DNA of 49,662 nt from Clostridium sp. (GTDB lineage: Bacteria > Bacillota > Clostridia > Clostridiales > Clostridiaceae). Location of the stretch: assembly GCF_026168755.1 (NCBI RefSeq), contig NZ_JAPFDR010000021.1, forward strand, positions 1 to 49,662, given 5' to 3'. Below are positions 7,973 to 17,173 of the stretch, in pieces. Below the pieces are notes generated by a model that worked only from the letters and a program-made list of their open reading frames with translations, was not told the origin of the DNA and made no database searches. The translations under genes were made by a program, and so were the position numbers. Each line of letters opens with the position of its first letter. Within the stretch, counting starts at the first letter, position 1.

Positions 7973-10035
7973 TATTCTTTACCATTTTCTTTTGGATACT
8001 CTATTCTATGATGATAAATTCCCTTTAAAACCTTTAAGAAACAACTCTTTATAGTTTCTAAATCTCTAAAAGTCAAATCACATTCATTTAATTGATCTGA
8101 GTTCAATTTATCTTTCACTATATTATTTACCATATTTTCAATCTTATCGAATGTAGGCTCTTGAATTGATCTTACAGCTGCTTCAACACTATCTGCCATC
8201 ATAATTATGGCAGCTTCCTTACTTTGAGGCTTAGGGCCTGGATATCTAAAATCTTCTTCCTTTATACTATCTGGATCATCACTATTATTTTTTAAAGTAT
8301 AATAAAAATATTTAACTAATGTTGTTCCATGATGTTGAATCATCATATCACTTATTGCACTAGGTATATCATATTCTTTTGCCAAGTCTAATCCATCTTT
8401 AACATGAGATATTATTATGGATGCACTTAAAGCTGGTGAAATTTTATCATGAGGATTAATTCCCCCTAATTGATTCTCACCAAAGAAAAAAGGTCTTTTT
8501 ATCTTACCTGCATCGTGATAATAGGCTCCAACCCTAGCTAACATAGGATTAGCTCCAACCTCTTCTGCTGCAACCTCAGCTAAGTTTGCAACCATAACAC
8601 TATGATGATATGTTCCTGGAGCTTCCATTAATAATCTTTTCAATAAAGGACTATTAGGATTTGAAAGCTCTAATAATTTCATATTAGTAACTAAACTAAA
8701 ACTAGATTCTAAAAATGGTAATAACCCCATAGCTAATATTCCTGAAATAAAAGCTCCTAATGCAACTAACGCCATATCAAGTAATGTTTTCTTTATATTA
8801 TTCGATAAAAGCACTCCACTTGATAAAACAACAATAGAAGCAGAAATTGCAACATAAATAATGGAATATAATATATCGTTTCTTTGGCTAATCTTCCTTA
8901 AAGAAGTCGATGCTACAATTGTCCCAACTATACCTACTAAAATAACTTGTGGGTCAAACCCTACTATAACTGCTATAAACATTAAATTTAAAGAACTAAT
9001 TATAACTGAAACTTTGTAATCTAAAAATACAGTAATAAGTATTGGTGAACATGCTATTGGAATTAAAAATAACGATACAAATGTAAAAATTCTTGTTGTT
9101 ACTAATGATATCAAGTTTAATAATAATATTAAAAATACAAGCTTAGTGTTACAAAGAACTTCTTTTCGCTCTTTTTTTAAATACATATACTGCAAAATCA
9201 ATATAAATAATACATAAAATGCTATTATTATATAAGTATATATATAATCCTTGCTTATTCCTTCTCCTACTAATCCTAATTCATTAAGTATAGTTATTTG
9301 CTTTTGTGTAATTGGCTCTCCTTCTTTTACTATAATTTGATTTTTCTTTATCATAACCTTTGAAACACTTTTTAAGGCTTCCTTAACAGCTTCATCTGTC
9401 TTTGTTTGATCAAAAAAGTAATTTGCCTTTACCTGGCTATCACACATTTCTTTTAAAACATCTTCAAGATTAATATCTAAACTCTGACTTTCTAAATATT
9501 CCTCTACAGAAGCCTTTGCTTCTTCTATTTCATCAGCATTTCCTTCCTCTATCTGATTTTCATATGCCTTATCAATTGCTGCTAGTGCTATCCATTGTAA
9601 CTCTGTGTCTTTATCAACACTAAGATCTAATAATGCTTTATATTGGTTATCTGAAAGCTTAAATGACTCTATCTTCTTTAATTCATTAATTTTTTCTTTC
9701 TCTTCTATTTCACTACTCTTTAAATTAATTAACTTATCAAAAAATGTTTTTATATTCTGACTTGCTTCAATTTTTACTTCATTTTTCAAAGTAAACTTTT
9801 TTTCTACCTTATCTGCTACTTCTTGTTCCTTTGCACTTGTAGCTTCCTCATCAATAATATCCCTAGGTGCCTTTATATCAACACTAGCAATATCACCTTC
9901 ATTGAAATTATACCTTTTAGGAGTCACAACAGTCATTATTATAAAATAAACTAAGAATGCTGTTACAGTAAATAAAAATATTCTTTTCCATTTGTCTTTC
10001 TGTGTCTTTTTATCTACACCACTTTTATCTTTCAT
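7972..10035 (-). CDS. pgpH: PgpH-type c-di-AMP phosphodiesterase (7TM-HD)
   Basis: The 687-residue membrane protein has the PgpH order. An N-terminal helix lies at about residues 20-40, then a large extracellular 7TMR-HDED domain to about 260, then seven membrane helices to about 455, then a cytoplasmic HD domain. The HD domain shows YHHSVMVANLAEVA, AYYHDAGKIKRP (the HD pair) and MMIQHHG, all the metal ligands expected. Family members hydrolyse the second messenger c-di-AMP. The start was set at the ATG at 10035 (AGAAGGTG upstream) rather than the in-frame GTG nine bases earlier, which lies inside that site. In most Firmicutes phoH sits between yqfD and this gene. Here the gap is only 31 bp and phoH is absent. 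Confidence 0.93.
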   Translation of the reverse strand: MKDKSGVDKKTQKDKWKRIFLFTVTAFLVYFIIMTVVTPKRYNFNEGDIASVDIKAPRDIIDEEATSAKEQEVADKVEKKFTLKNEVKIEASQNIKTFFDKLINLKSSEIEEKEKINELKKIESFKLSDNQYKALLDLSVDKDTELQWIALAAIDKAYENQIEEGNADEIEEAKASVEEYLESQSLDINLEDVLKEMCDSQVKANYFFDQTKTDEAVKEALKSVSKVMIKKNQIIVKEGEPITQKQITILNELGLVGEGISKDYIYTYIIIAFYVLFILILQYMYLKKERKEVLCNTKLVFLILLLNLISLVTTRIFTFVSLFLIPIACSPILITVFLDYKVSVIISSLNLMFIAVIVGFDPQVILVGIVGTIVASTSLRKISQRNDILYSIIYVAISASIVVLSSGVLLSNNIKKTLLDMALVALGAFISGILAMGLLPFLESSFSLVTNMKLLELSNPNSPLLKRLLMEAPGTYHHSVMVANLAEVAAEEVGANPMLARVGAYYHDAGKIKRPFFFGENQLGGINPHDKISPALSASIIISHVKDGLDLAKEYDIPSAISDMMIQHHGTTLVKYFYYTLKNNSDDPDSIKEEDFRYPGPKPQSKEAAIIMMADSVEAAVRSIQEPTFDKIENMVNNIVKDKLNSDQLNECDLTFRDLETIKSCFLKVLKGIYHHRIEYPKENGKE

Positions 10036-10066
10036 TTTGTTCACCTTCTCATCCTACCCTAATTAT

Positions 10067-11206
10067 CTAATATCTTACAGTATCCTCACTTACTATATTT
10101 TGCTCTACAACAAAAACCACATTTATCAACATATTTTCTTCATCTTTCATTTCTTTATCAACTAATTTGTCAACTATCTTTGCATCTCTACTTAGCTCAT
10201 TTAATAAAGATTTTTCTAAATCATTAACTGCCTTTTCTATAGCATCATCTTCCGATAAATTTATATCTTTTTCTACTCTTTCATAATATAACACCTTATT
10301 AAACATTTTACCACTCACTTCTATTTTATCATAATGTTCAAAATCTTTTATAGCCTTTTTTAAATAAATTTTTTTACCAAAAATATTTATATAAATATCA
10401 CTATCTTTTTCTCCACTTCTTTCTAGCGTAGTTCCATTAACTTTTACATTTATAGATTTTTCATAAAATGTATTGGCTATAACTATTCCTCTTGGTGGTA
10501 AAATATACTCTCCTCCTTCACTCCCATCTACCCCCTCTATTACAACATCTCCTGCTTTAACTAATTGCCCACTCTTAACTTTTGCTCTACCTGCAAAAGT
10601 GTAAACTCTCTTTACTTCTCCCTCCATAGTTGCAACTAAATTTCCATATTCATAACTCTGTTCTTGTGGTGGATTTATCTTTTCTTCTATTACAACCTTT
10701 AAGGTAGACCCCTCAACTCTAACCCTTAACCACAATATTTCCGAACTCATATTTTCTAACTGCTTCTCTATTTCTTTCACATCTATAGAATTTTTAGCAA
10801 TTCCAGGTTTAATACCTATACTATTTAGCTGCTTTCTTATTTCAAAGGGTGGTATATTTTGTTGAACATCTACCTCTATAGCCCATATGTAAGTAGATAA
10901 ATAATATATAATACATAAAAACATAATTCCACCAATAACTAATGATAACTTCTTTTTAACATTACCTAAAAAGAATACAAACCCTGCACTTTTTATAATG
11001 TTTATTCTGCCACCTAAACTTTCCACCAACGCTTTTACTTCTGCATAATTCAAATAATCAATCTCTAATATTAATGTTGCAAAATCCCTTTTCTTAACTT
11101 TATAAACTCTTATGTTCTTTGTCCAAAATAAATTTAACAACTTCTCAGTATTTAATATTTTAATTTCAACTAATATTTTTCCATTTTTTATCTTATCAAA
11201 AGCCAT
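10067..11206 (-). CDS. yqfD: Sporulation protein YqfD
   Basis: A 379-residue member of the YqfD family, made in the mother cell during sporulation in Bacillus and needed for efficient engulfment-stage development. The N-terminal cytoplasmic part is followed by one membrane helix (about 88-110, SLVIGGIMFLCIIYYLSTYI) and a long external part. That part contains the conserved WLRVRVEGSTLKVVIEEK and PPRGIVIANTFYEKSI stretches. GGGGTG lies upstream of the ATG. It follows yqfC by 7 bp, which supports joint translation of the pair. Exact biochemical role is unknown in the family. Confidence 0.92.
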   Translation of the reverse strand: MAFDKIKNGKILVEIKILNTEKLLNLFWTKNIRVYKVKKRDFATLILEIDYLNYAEVKALVESLGGRINIIKSAGFVFFLGNVKKKLSLVIGGIMFLCIIYYLSTYIWAIEVDVQQNIPPFEIRKQLNSIGIKPGIAKNSIDVKEIEKQLENMSSEILWLRVRVEGSTLKVVIEEKINPPQEQSYEYGNLVATMEGEVKRVYTFAGRAKVKSGQLVKAGDVVIEGVDGSEGGEYILPPRGIVIANTFYEKSINVKVNGTTLERSGEKDSDIYINIFGKKIYLKKAIKDFEHYDKIEVSGKMFNKVLYYERVEKDINLSEDDAIEKAVNDLEKSLLNELSRDAKIVDKLVDKEMKDEENMLINVVFVVEQNIVSEDTVRY

Positions 11207-11213
11207 TTTCTAT

Positions 11214-11492
11214 TCACCCCACATATTCAATCGAATTAAAATAACCTTTAATAGTTATAGTTGAAGCTGCTATATATAATATTTCAAACTCACTACCATT
11301 TATCTCAATTGGTGACATATTAGTATTTATCTTTATCTTATCTCTTTCAAAAACCATTATCCCTTTATGATTTTCTATGGTTACTTCATTTCTTCCTGTT
11401 ACTATAATCTTTGGTACATCTAGTAATACATCTTTAGGGAGATCAAGTTTTTCAATCAAAACCTCTTTACTTCTATTAAACTTATTTTCCAT
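11214..11492 (-). CDS. yqfC: Sporulation protein YqfC
   Basis: A 92-residue YabP/YqfC-family protein. The typical sequence runs LPKDVLLDVPKIIVTGRNEV, then IENHKGIMVFE, ending in a beta-rich domain (ITIKGYFNSIEYVG). In Bacillus yqfC and yqfD form a mother-cell (sigma-E) operon; here they have the same order and spacing. AAAGGAG sits 6 nt before the ATG. The upstream 70 bp contain the yqeY terminator, so the promoter must be close to 11500-11560; I did not recognise a clear sigma-E site there. Confidence 0.92.
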   Translation of the reverse strand: MENKFNRSKEVLIEKLDLPKDVLLDVPKIIVTGRNEVTIENHKGIMVFERDKIKINTNMSPIEINGSEFEILYIAASTITIKGYFNSIEYVG

Positions 11493-11561
11493 AACTTCTC
11501 TCCTTTAAATAATACTCTCTCAATGTACTTTATGATTTTATTTTAAAGAAAATAACAAAAA

Positions 11562-11594
11562 TAAAAAAGAACCCAATTTACATTGAGTTCTTTT
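11562..11594 (-). terminator. Terminator after the yqeY remnant
   Basis: On the minus strand AAAGAACTCAA pairs with TTGGGTTCTTT around a TGTAAA loop (one mismatch), followed by a T-rich run. It would end the rpsU-yqeY transcript and has survived the decay of yqeY. Confidence 0.7.
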
Positions 11595-11596
11595 AA

Positions 11597-12047
11597 CTAT
11601 TTACTATTTAAATACTCTTTAACAATCTGACTAACAAGTTTTCTATCTGCTTTGCCTACAACCTTTGGTCTAACTGCTGACATAAGCTTACCCATGTCCT
11701 TCATGTTATCGACACCCACTTCTGTAGCTGTTTCTTTTACAATTTGTAAAATTTCTTCTTCACTTAATTGCTGAGGAAGGTAACCTAGCAAGATTTCAAT
11801 TTCAGATTTATTCTGATTAATCAAATCCTGTCTATTTCCCTTTTCAAATTCAAGCATTGCTTATTTACGCTGCTTGACTTCTTTTGCTAATATTTCTATA
11901 ACCTTATCGTCCTCAAGCGTAACACCATCGGTTTTTTTACTAGCAATACAGCAGACTTAGACTACTTAATACATTAAGTCTAAATTTATCTTTAGATTTT
12001 AATGATTATTTTCAGTCCTCTTGTAGTCTTTCTTTTATTGTTGGCAT
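11597..12047 (-). pseudogene. yqeY: yqeY (GatB/YqeY domain protein), broken by stops and frameshift
   Basis: YqeY is a family of about 147 residues related to the tail domain of GatB. Translating back from the ATG at 12047 gives MPTIKERLQED, then TGA (12012-12014) where Trp is normal, Lys, TAA (12006-12008), then SLKSKDKFR, a normal YqeY stretch. Around 11945-11985 the frame is lost; homologous sequence resumes in another frame at KKTDGVTLEDDKVIEILA, followed by TAA (11861-11863) after KEVKQRK. The last 86 codons (11597-11857) stay open and look intact (LGYLPQQLSEEE), but the ATG that opens them lacks a ribosome binding site. With at least three nonsense codons and a net frameshift, no full-length product is possible. 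The gene lies in its usual place after rpsU, so this is decay in situ rather than a transferred fragment. Confidence 0.9.
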
Positions 12048-12077
12048 ACTTAAATACCTTGTTTCAAAAATTAAAAA

Positions 12078-12254
12078 CTACTTGAATTTTCTCTTTCTTG
12101 CAGCTTCTGATTTTTTCTTTCTCTTTACGCTTGGCTTTTCGTAATGTTCTCTCTTTCTAACTTCTGAAAGAACCCCAGCTCTTGCGCATTTTCTCTTAAA
12201 TCTTCTTAATGCACTTTCTAGTGTTTCGTTTTCTCCAACTTTGATTTCTGACAT
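12078..12254 (-). CDS. rpsU: 30S ribosomal protein S21
   Basis: A 58-residue basic protein of the small subunit. The sequence begins [19 protein letters not shown], continues with the conserved [10 protein letters not shown] and [17 protein letters not shown], and ends RKRKFK, which is S21 throughout. GGAGGGA lies 5 nt before the ATG. It has its own strong promoter (12326-12355) and a leader of about 65 nt. The broken yqeY follows it by 30 bp in the usual rpsU-yqeY order. Confidence 0.97.
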   Translation of the reverse strand: MSEIKVGENETLESALRRFKRKCARAGVLSEVRKREHYEKPSVKRKKKSEAARKRKFK

Positions 12255-12325
12255 CTATTATCCCTCCCTCCGCTAGCTCAAATTAGTATCTTTAACTCAG
12301 CTACGGGCTTAATAACACATATTGT

Positions 12326-12355
12326 ATTATACAATAATGGTCACAAAAATGTCAA
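12326..12355 (-). promoter_or_regulatory. Sigma-A promoter of rpsU
   Basis: On the minus strand TTGACA (12350-12355) and TATAAT (12326-12331), both perfect, are separated by 18 bp. The leader to rpsU contains the weak hairpin arms TAGCT and AGCTA (about 12272-12303). Confidence 0.8.
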
Positions 12356-12377
12356 TATTATTTATACTATTTTTATA

Positions 12378-12722
12378 TTAACCAGGTGGCCATTTTAATT
12401 CTCTTGCACCTAATATATGAAAATGTATATGATTTACGGTTTGACCCCCATCAGCTCCGCAGTTATTTACAATTCTATAACCTGAATCAGCAATACCTAG
12501 TTCCTTTACTATTTTATTTATTATCACGAATATGTGTGAAACTATTTCAGAATTTTCTTCAGTTATTTCATTAGCACTACTAATATGCTCTTTTGGTATT
12601 ACTAAAAAATGAACTGGTGCTGCTGGACTTATATCATAAAATGCAAGAACCTTATCATCTTCATATATCTTCTTAGATGGAATTTCTCCAGCTATTATTT
12701 TACAAAAAATACAATCTCCCAT
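12378..12722 (-). CDS. HIT family nucleotide-binding protein (HinT type)
   Basis: A 114-residue histidine-triad protein of the HinT branch, a nucleoside phosphoramidate/monophosphate hydrolase in the cytoplasm. The catalytic triad HIHFHILG lies near residues 97-104, and the N-terminus carries DCIFCKIIAGEIPSKK, with the paired Cys typical of zinc-binding members. The end LKWPPG is the HinT C-terminus. The start is the ATG at 12722 because GGAGGTGAATTT stands directly before it; an upstream in-frame ATG at 12746 covers that site. It follows mtaB by 99 bp, a gap containing a 7-bp inverted repeat (12748-12764), and probably belongs to the prmA-rsmE-mtaB transcript. Confidence 0.95.
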   Translation of the reverse strand: MGDCIFCKIIAGEIPSKKIYEDDKVLAFYDISPAAPVHFLVIPKEHISSANEITEENSEIVSHIFVIINKIVKELGIADSGYRIVNNCGADGGQTVNHIHFHILGARELKWPPG

Positions 12723-12821
12723 AAATTCACCTCCTTTAACTGACACTCCAAATTTTCAATTTGGTTAGTTGAAGTTACTCATTCCACTTTAGAAGAATAA
12801 GTTTTCTTTTCAAAGGCTTTT

Positions 12822-14126
12822 TTAAACCATACTTGCTATAGCATAATCTCCTATTGCTTCTTCAATCTTTACATCTACTATTTTACCAGTAATATCAGCT
12901 GACATGCAATGTACTATTACTTTTATATAATTTCTTGTATATCCTTCATAGAAATCTGGTTTATCTTTAATTTCTTTTTCTATTAAAACATCCATCACTC
13001 TTCCAATGAACTTCTCTGTAAAGGCATGCTCGTTTTTATCATTTAACTCTATTAAAGCCTTACTTCTTATATCTTTTATAGTTCCATCTAATTGATTTGG
13101 CATATCTGCCGCTTTAGTTCCTTTTCTTGGACTATATTTAAATACATGCGTCTTAGTCAAATGAATTCTTTTTAAGTATTCATAAGTTTCATTAAACTCT
13201 TCTTCAGTCTCTCCTGGGAAGCCAACAATTACATCTGTAGAAATTGATACATCTGGCAATGTTTCTCTTAACATATTAACCGCAGCTTCATACTCTTCAG
13301 CTGTATATCTTCTATTCATTCTCTTTAATGTTGCATCACAACCACTTTGAAGCGATAAATGGAAGTGTGGGCATAACTTTTTAAACCCTTTAATCTTCTC
13401 AATAACTTCTTCAGTGAAAAATGCTGGCTCAATAGATCCAATTCTAATTCTCTCTATTCCATCTATTTTTTCTATATCTTCTATTATATTAATTAAATTT
13501 ATATTGCCTTCTAAGTCTAATCCATATGAAGCAGTATGTATTCCTGAAAGTATAACTTCTTTAAATCCATTAGCTGCCAATTCTTTAACTTCTTCTAAAA
13601 CCTTATTTGGATCCTTTGAACAAACTGATCCCCTAGCATAAGGTATTGTGCAATATGTACAAAATCTATTACATCCATCTTGAATCTTTAAAAACGCTCT
13701 AGTTTTATCTTGATAATCTTCTATTTTTAAATCTTCAAACTTTTTATTTTGTAGTACAGGTTGAACATGTACTTGTGGCTGACCTTCATCCTTTGCCTTG
13801 TTAACATAATAAACTACATCACCTTTATTTCTTGTACCTAGGACTACATCTACCCCTGGTATTTCTGAAACTTCTTTAGGTGCCATTTGTGAATAACATC
13901 CAACGGCTGCAATTATAGCATCTGGATTAGCTCTTCTTGCCCTACTTATTATTTGTCTTGATTTTTTATCTCCCATATTAGTAACTGTACAAGTATTTAT
14001 TACATATACATCAGAAAACTCATTAAAATCCACTACTTCATATCCTTCTCTAATGAACTTTTCCGCCATAGCTTCTGATTCATACACATTAACTCTACAA
14101 CCTAATGTAGCAAATGCAACTTTCAT
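12822..14126 (-). CDS. mtaB: tRNA t6A37 methylthiotransferase MtaB
   Basis: MtaB adds a methylthio group to t6A37 of tRNAs reading ANN codons, using two [4Fe-4S] clusters. The 434-residue protein has the UPF0004 domain with Cys in TLGCRVN, VINTCTVTN and AVGCYSQ (residues 8-80). The radical SAM motif CNRFCTYC lies near residue 152, VIVGFPGETEEEF follows, and a C-terminal TRAM domain covers about 370-430. The ATG overlaps the rsmE stop codon by one base (TAATG), a sign of translational coupling. AGGAGG lies in the end of rsmE. Length and motifs favour MtaB over MiaB. Confidence 0.95.
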   Translation of the reverse strand: MKVAFATLGCRVNVYESEAMAEKFIREGYEVVDFNEFSDVYVINTCTVTNMGDKKSRQIISRARRANPDAIIAAVGCYSQMAPKEVSEIPGVDVVLGTRNKGDVVYYVNKAKDEGQPQVHVQPVLQNKKFEDLKIEDYQDKTRAFLKIQDGCNRFCTYCTIPYARGSVCSKDPNKVLEEVKELAANGFKEVILSGIHTASYGLDLEGNINLINIIEDIEKIDGIERIRIGSIEPAFFTEEVIEKIKGFKKLCPHFHLSLQSGCDATLKRMNRRYTAEEYEAAVNMLRETLPDVSISTDVIVGFPGETEEEFNETYEYLKRIHLTKTHVFKYSPRKGTKAADMPNQLDGTIKDIRSKALIELNDKNEHAFTEKFIGRVMDVLIEKEIKDKPDFYEGYTRNYIKVIVHCMSADITGKIVDVKIEEAIGDYAIASMV

Positions 14127-14887
14127 TAATCATTTCCTCCTAAATCACTCAGCTCATATTGTATTAAGGATGTTACAACAAATCCTGCTGTTTCAGTCCT
14201 TAATATTCTTTTTCCTAAAGTAACTATATAAGCTCCTTTATCTTTAAGTCTTTCAATTTCATCTTCTTCTATTCCGCCCTCAGGCCCTACAAATATTCCA
14301 ATATTTTTAATGCTATCTATATTATTCTCTTTTCTTAATTCATTAATCAATGTTTTTATACCAAAATTATTTGCATTTTCATATGGAACTATTAATAAAT
14401 CTAAAGAATTTATTTTGTCTAAAACTTCATCAAACTCAATAGGCTCTAACACTTTAGGAATTATACTTCTCTTACTTTGTTTTGCAGCCTCTAAAGCTAT
14501 TCTATTTAATCTATCTAACTTTTTAAATTCACCTTTTAATTTAACATCCACCCTATGAGTTATTGTTGGAATGAACTCTGTAATTCCAAGCTCAGTTCCC
14601 TTTTGGACTATTAAATCCATTTTTTGAGACTTTGGTAGCCCTTGAAATAAATATATCTTCACATTACTTTCATTATTTAATTCTAGCTTTTCTAATATTT
14701 CTATTAAAACTTCTTGTTTAGAAACAGACTTAACTCTTCCTAAATATTCAACACCTTCACAATTGTTTAATGTTACTTTTTCACCTTCAGAAATTCTAAG
14801 AACTTTATATATATGTTTTACATCATCACCAATTATTTTAGCTACATCTCCGTTAATTAATTCTTTTGGAGTAAAAAATTTATGCAT
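14126..14887 (-). CDS. rsmE: 16S rRNA m3U1498 methyltransferase RsmE
   Basis: RsmE methylates U1498 of 16S rRNA in assembled small subunits. The 253-residue SPOUT protein has a PUA-like N-terminal domain (MHKFF through about 70). The methyltransferase part contains LVQKGTELGITEF, the knot motif FVGPEGGIEEDEIE and LGKRILRTETA. All residues typical for AdoMet binding are visible. AGGAGA lies upstream of the ATG. It sits between prmA and mtaB with a 21-bp gap and a 1-bp overlap, the usual Firmicute order after the dnaK operon. Confidence 0.96.
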   Translation of the reverse strand: MHKFFTPKELINGDVAKIIGDDVKHIYKVLRISEGEKVTLNNCEGVEYLGRVKSVSKQEVLIEILEKLELNNESNVKIYLFQGLPKSQKMDLIVQKGTELGITEFIPTITHRVDVKLKGEFKKLDRLNRIALEAAKQSKRSIIPKVLEPIEFDEVLDKINSLDLLIVPYENANNFGIKTLINELRKENNIDSIKNIGIFVGPEGGIEEDEIERLKDKGAYIVTLGKRILRTETAGFVVTSLIQYELSDLGGND

Positions 14888-14908
14888 TATTTGATTCTCT
14901 CCTAAAAA

Positions 14909-15850
14909 TTATTTTAATTTTGCAACTATGCAGTTCCATTCACCATCTCTATTTTTTTCAATAACTTCAAATCCAGTAGCTTCAAGTTTTTTACAAACCA
15001 TATCAACTCTATCATGAATTATTCCTGATGTTATGAAAATTCCACCATCATTTAAAACTCTCTTAACATCATCTGTTAATATGCATATTATTTCAGCTAA
15101 TATATTCGCAACAACTATATCAGCTTTCCCATCAATAACTTCAACAAGATTTCCATGAAGTATTTCAATATTATTTAAATTATTATATCCAACATTTTCT
15201 ATTGAAGATTCAACTGCAACTGGATCTAAATCTACACCAACAGCTAACTTTGCTCCAAGTTTTGCTGCCGCTATAGCTAGTATACCTGATCCACATCCAA
15301 CATCAAATACTGTACTTTCTTCTTTAACATATCTTTCTAAAGCTTGAATGCACATTCTTGTAGTTTCATGTGTTCCTGTTCCAAATGCCATACCTGGATC
15401 TAAATCTACAACTAACTCTCCATCTTTAGCTTCATATTCTTCCCATATTGGTTTTACAACTATCTTTTCACCAACTTTTGATGGTTTATAATATTGTTTC
15501 CATGTATTAGCCCAATCCTCTTCGTGCATTTTTTCGTGCTCAACTTTAGCTTCTCCTAAATCAAGGCCCATTTCTTTAAGCTCTGTTAACCTTTCATTAA
15601 CATATTGTAATACATCTTCAATATTATCTTCTTCTGCAAAATAAGCCTTTACAACTGCAACTTTTCCTTTATGCTCTAAAACATTTATATCTGCAAAATC
15701 CCATGTTAACGGACCTTGTTCTCTTCCTAAAATATCCTCAGGATCTTCTATTGCAACACCTTTGCAATCTAAGCTATAGAAAATTCCTGATATTGGTTCC
15801 AATGCTTCACTTTTAGTTATTACTCTAACTTCTATCCATGTTCCATCCAT
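14909..15850 (-). CDS. prmA: Ribosomal protein L11 methyltransferase
   Basis: PrmA trimethylates lysines of ribosomal protein L11. The 313-residue enzyme has an N-terminal substrate-recognition domain (MDGTWIEVRVITK onward) and a class I methyltransferase domain. The domain shows LDPGMAFGTGTHETT, motif I VFDVGCGSGILAIAA (about 180) and DIVVANILAEII. GAAAGGATG lies upstream of the ATG. It usually follows dnaJ directly. Here about 5 kb of other genes and a terminator lie between, so it must have its own promoter in 15851-15935. Confidence 0.96.
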   Translation of the reverse strand: MDGTWIEVRVITKSEALEPISGIFYSLDCKGVAIEDPEDILGREQGPLTWDFADINVLEHKGKVAVVKAYFAEEDNIEDVLQYVNERLTELKEMGLDLGEAKVEHEKMHEEDWANTWKQYYKPSKVGEKIVVKPIWEEYEAKDGELVVDLDPGMAFGTGTHETTRMCIQALERYVKEESTVFDVGCGSGILAIAAAKLGAKLAVGVDLDPVAVESSIENVGYNNLNNIEILHGNLVEVIDGKADIVVANILAEIICILTDDVKRVLNDGGIFITSGIIHDRVDMVCKKLEATGFEVIEKNRDGEWNCIVAKLK

Positions 15851-15935
15851 TATTGAATCATCCTTTCAAATCTTTCTCCTTGACTAATACTATATTTTAC
15901 ACGTATGTTTACATAAAGTCTAGAATAATTTATAT

Positions 15936-15974
15936 ACAAAAAGGATAACTATATTTTTACATATAGTTACCCTT
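15936..15974 (-). terminator. Terminator after the O-antigen-ligase-like gene
   Basis: A 12-bp stem with one mismatch (15943-15954 with 15961-15972) is followed on the minus strand by TTTTTGT. It isolates the upstream gene from prmA. Confidence 0.85.
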
Positions 15975-15985
15975 AAATAGCTAAT

Positions 15986-17173
15986 TTAAACTGCTATATC
16001 TTTATTATCATTTTTCTTATTCTTATCTTTACTGAAGTTAACTTTTCTAACGATTTTATTATTAGCCATATTATAAGTCACTGTTCCTATAAAAACAAAA
16101 ATTATGGCTAACTGTGGTGCATACAAAGTACAATCTACAATTCCCTGAATAATTATCATTGTATTTATAGACGCAATTAAAGGCAGCATTTTATTATGTT
16201 GTTTGTATAAGCTTACCATATTTTTATACAAATTAATTTTAATATATAAGTATATTAAAAGCCCTACAATTCCCAAAGTAACTAAAAATGTTAACCACAA
16301 ATTATGAGGATGAATTAAAAAATCAATTATTTTATTATGTAAACTTGGATCATCACTAAAAACAAAATTTGATCCTTGTTGCATCATCCCTAACATTCCC
16401 CATCCTGTAATAGGCTTTTTTAATATCATACTTATAGCTCCAATCCAAATACGATATCTCGAATTGAAAGATATTACCAATTCCCCAATAGGTGTTGTGT
16501 TAGCAATCTTATTCTGCACTATAAAGAAAAAAATAGAACTTATTGTTACAGTAATACAAATTGCTATTAGTCCTCTTACATCTTTTTTCTCTTTTAATAT
16601 ATAATATACAAATATTGCTCCTACTAAAGCAATAAATGCTCCTGTTGATTCAGTTAATAATAAAGCTAATATTATTAATATAATTGAAAAATTATATTTT
16701 ATAGAATCCTTTTCTCTTTTATTGATGCACTTTAAATAAAATATCATTAATATTATACTTCCAAACCAAGCTCCTGCCATGTTAGGATTTCCAAAAGAAC
16801 TAAAAACTCTATGATGCGGCATTCCTATCAAAATAAATATTATCTTTTCTATTACCCCTCCAATAGCTGCAATTACACTTAAATATACCAAATACTTAAT
16901 GACTATATTTATTCTACTCATCTTAACAAAGTAATTTTGAGAAAATACATTTAAGCCAAAATATAAAAATAATATAGAAGATGCTAATAAGGATAATAAA
17001 TTATTATTTACAACACCACTAAATACAGAGTATATAAATAATAAAAACAAACCTATATTCCAATAATTTTTTTCTATTTTTAATTTCTTTTTAAATATTA
17101 AATTCACTGCATATACAGCCGGAATTATAGCTGTAAAAGGTGAAAAAACAATCATAATAATAAAGTATATCAT
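15986..17173 (-). CDS. O-antigen ligase/polymerase-like membrane protein
   Basis: A 395-residue protein with about ten to twelve hydrophobic segments across the chain. It has the Wzy/WaaL-type features: an external loop around residues 235-305 containing RYRIWIGAISMILKKPITGWG, and a later HNLWLTFLVTLGIVGLL segment whose His is typical of the WaaL/Wzy_C family. Members join or polymerise lipid-linked glycans on the outer face of the membrane. No glycosyltransferase, flippase or other surface-polysaccharide gene is near, so the substrate is unknown. The C-terminus is short, cytoplasmic and Lys/Asn-rich. It has its own promoter (17223-17251) and terminator, hence a single-gene unit. The family call is moderate, since this superfamily diverges strongly in sequence. 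Confidence 0.7.
   Translation of the reverse strand: MIYFIIMIVFSPFTAIIPAVYAVNLIFKKKLKIEKNYWNIGLFLLFIYSVFSGVVNNNLLSLLASSILFLYFGLNVFSQNYFVKMSRINIVIKYLVYLSVIAAIGGVIEKIIFILIGMPHHRVFSSFGNPNMAGAWFGSIILMIFYLKCINKREKDSIKYNFSIILIILALLLTESTGAFIALVGAIFVYYILKEKKDVRGLIAICITVTISSIFFFIVQNKIANTTPIGELVISFNSRYRIWIGAISMILKKPITGWGMLGMMQQGSNFVFSDDPSLHNKIIDFLIHPHNLWLTFLVTLGIVGLLIYLYIKINLYKNMVSLYKQHNKMLPLIASINTMIIIQGIVDCTLYAPQLAIIFVFIGTVTYNMANNKIVRKVNFSKDKNKKNDNKDIAV

Noticed and set aside
11597..11857. Functional 86-residue short YqeY
   Set aside because: The ATG follows a stop codon without a ribosome binding site, and clear remnants of the missing N-terminal half lie upstream.
12748..12764. Terminator between mtaB and hinT
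   Set aside because: The CCAAATT/AATTTGG stem is perfect but has no T-run on either side.
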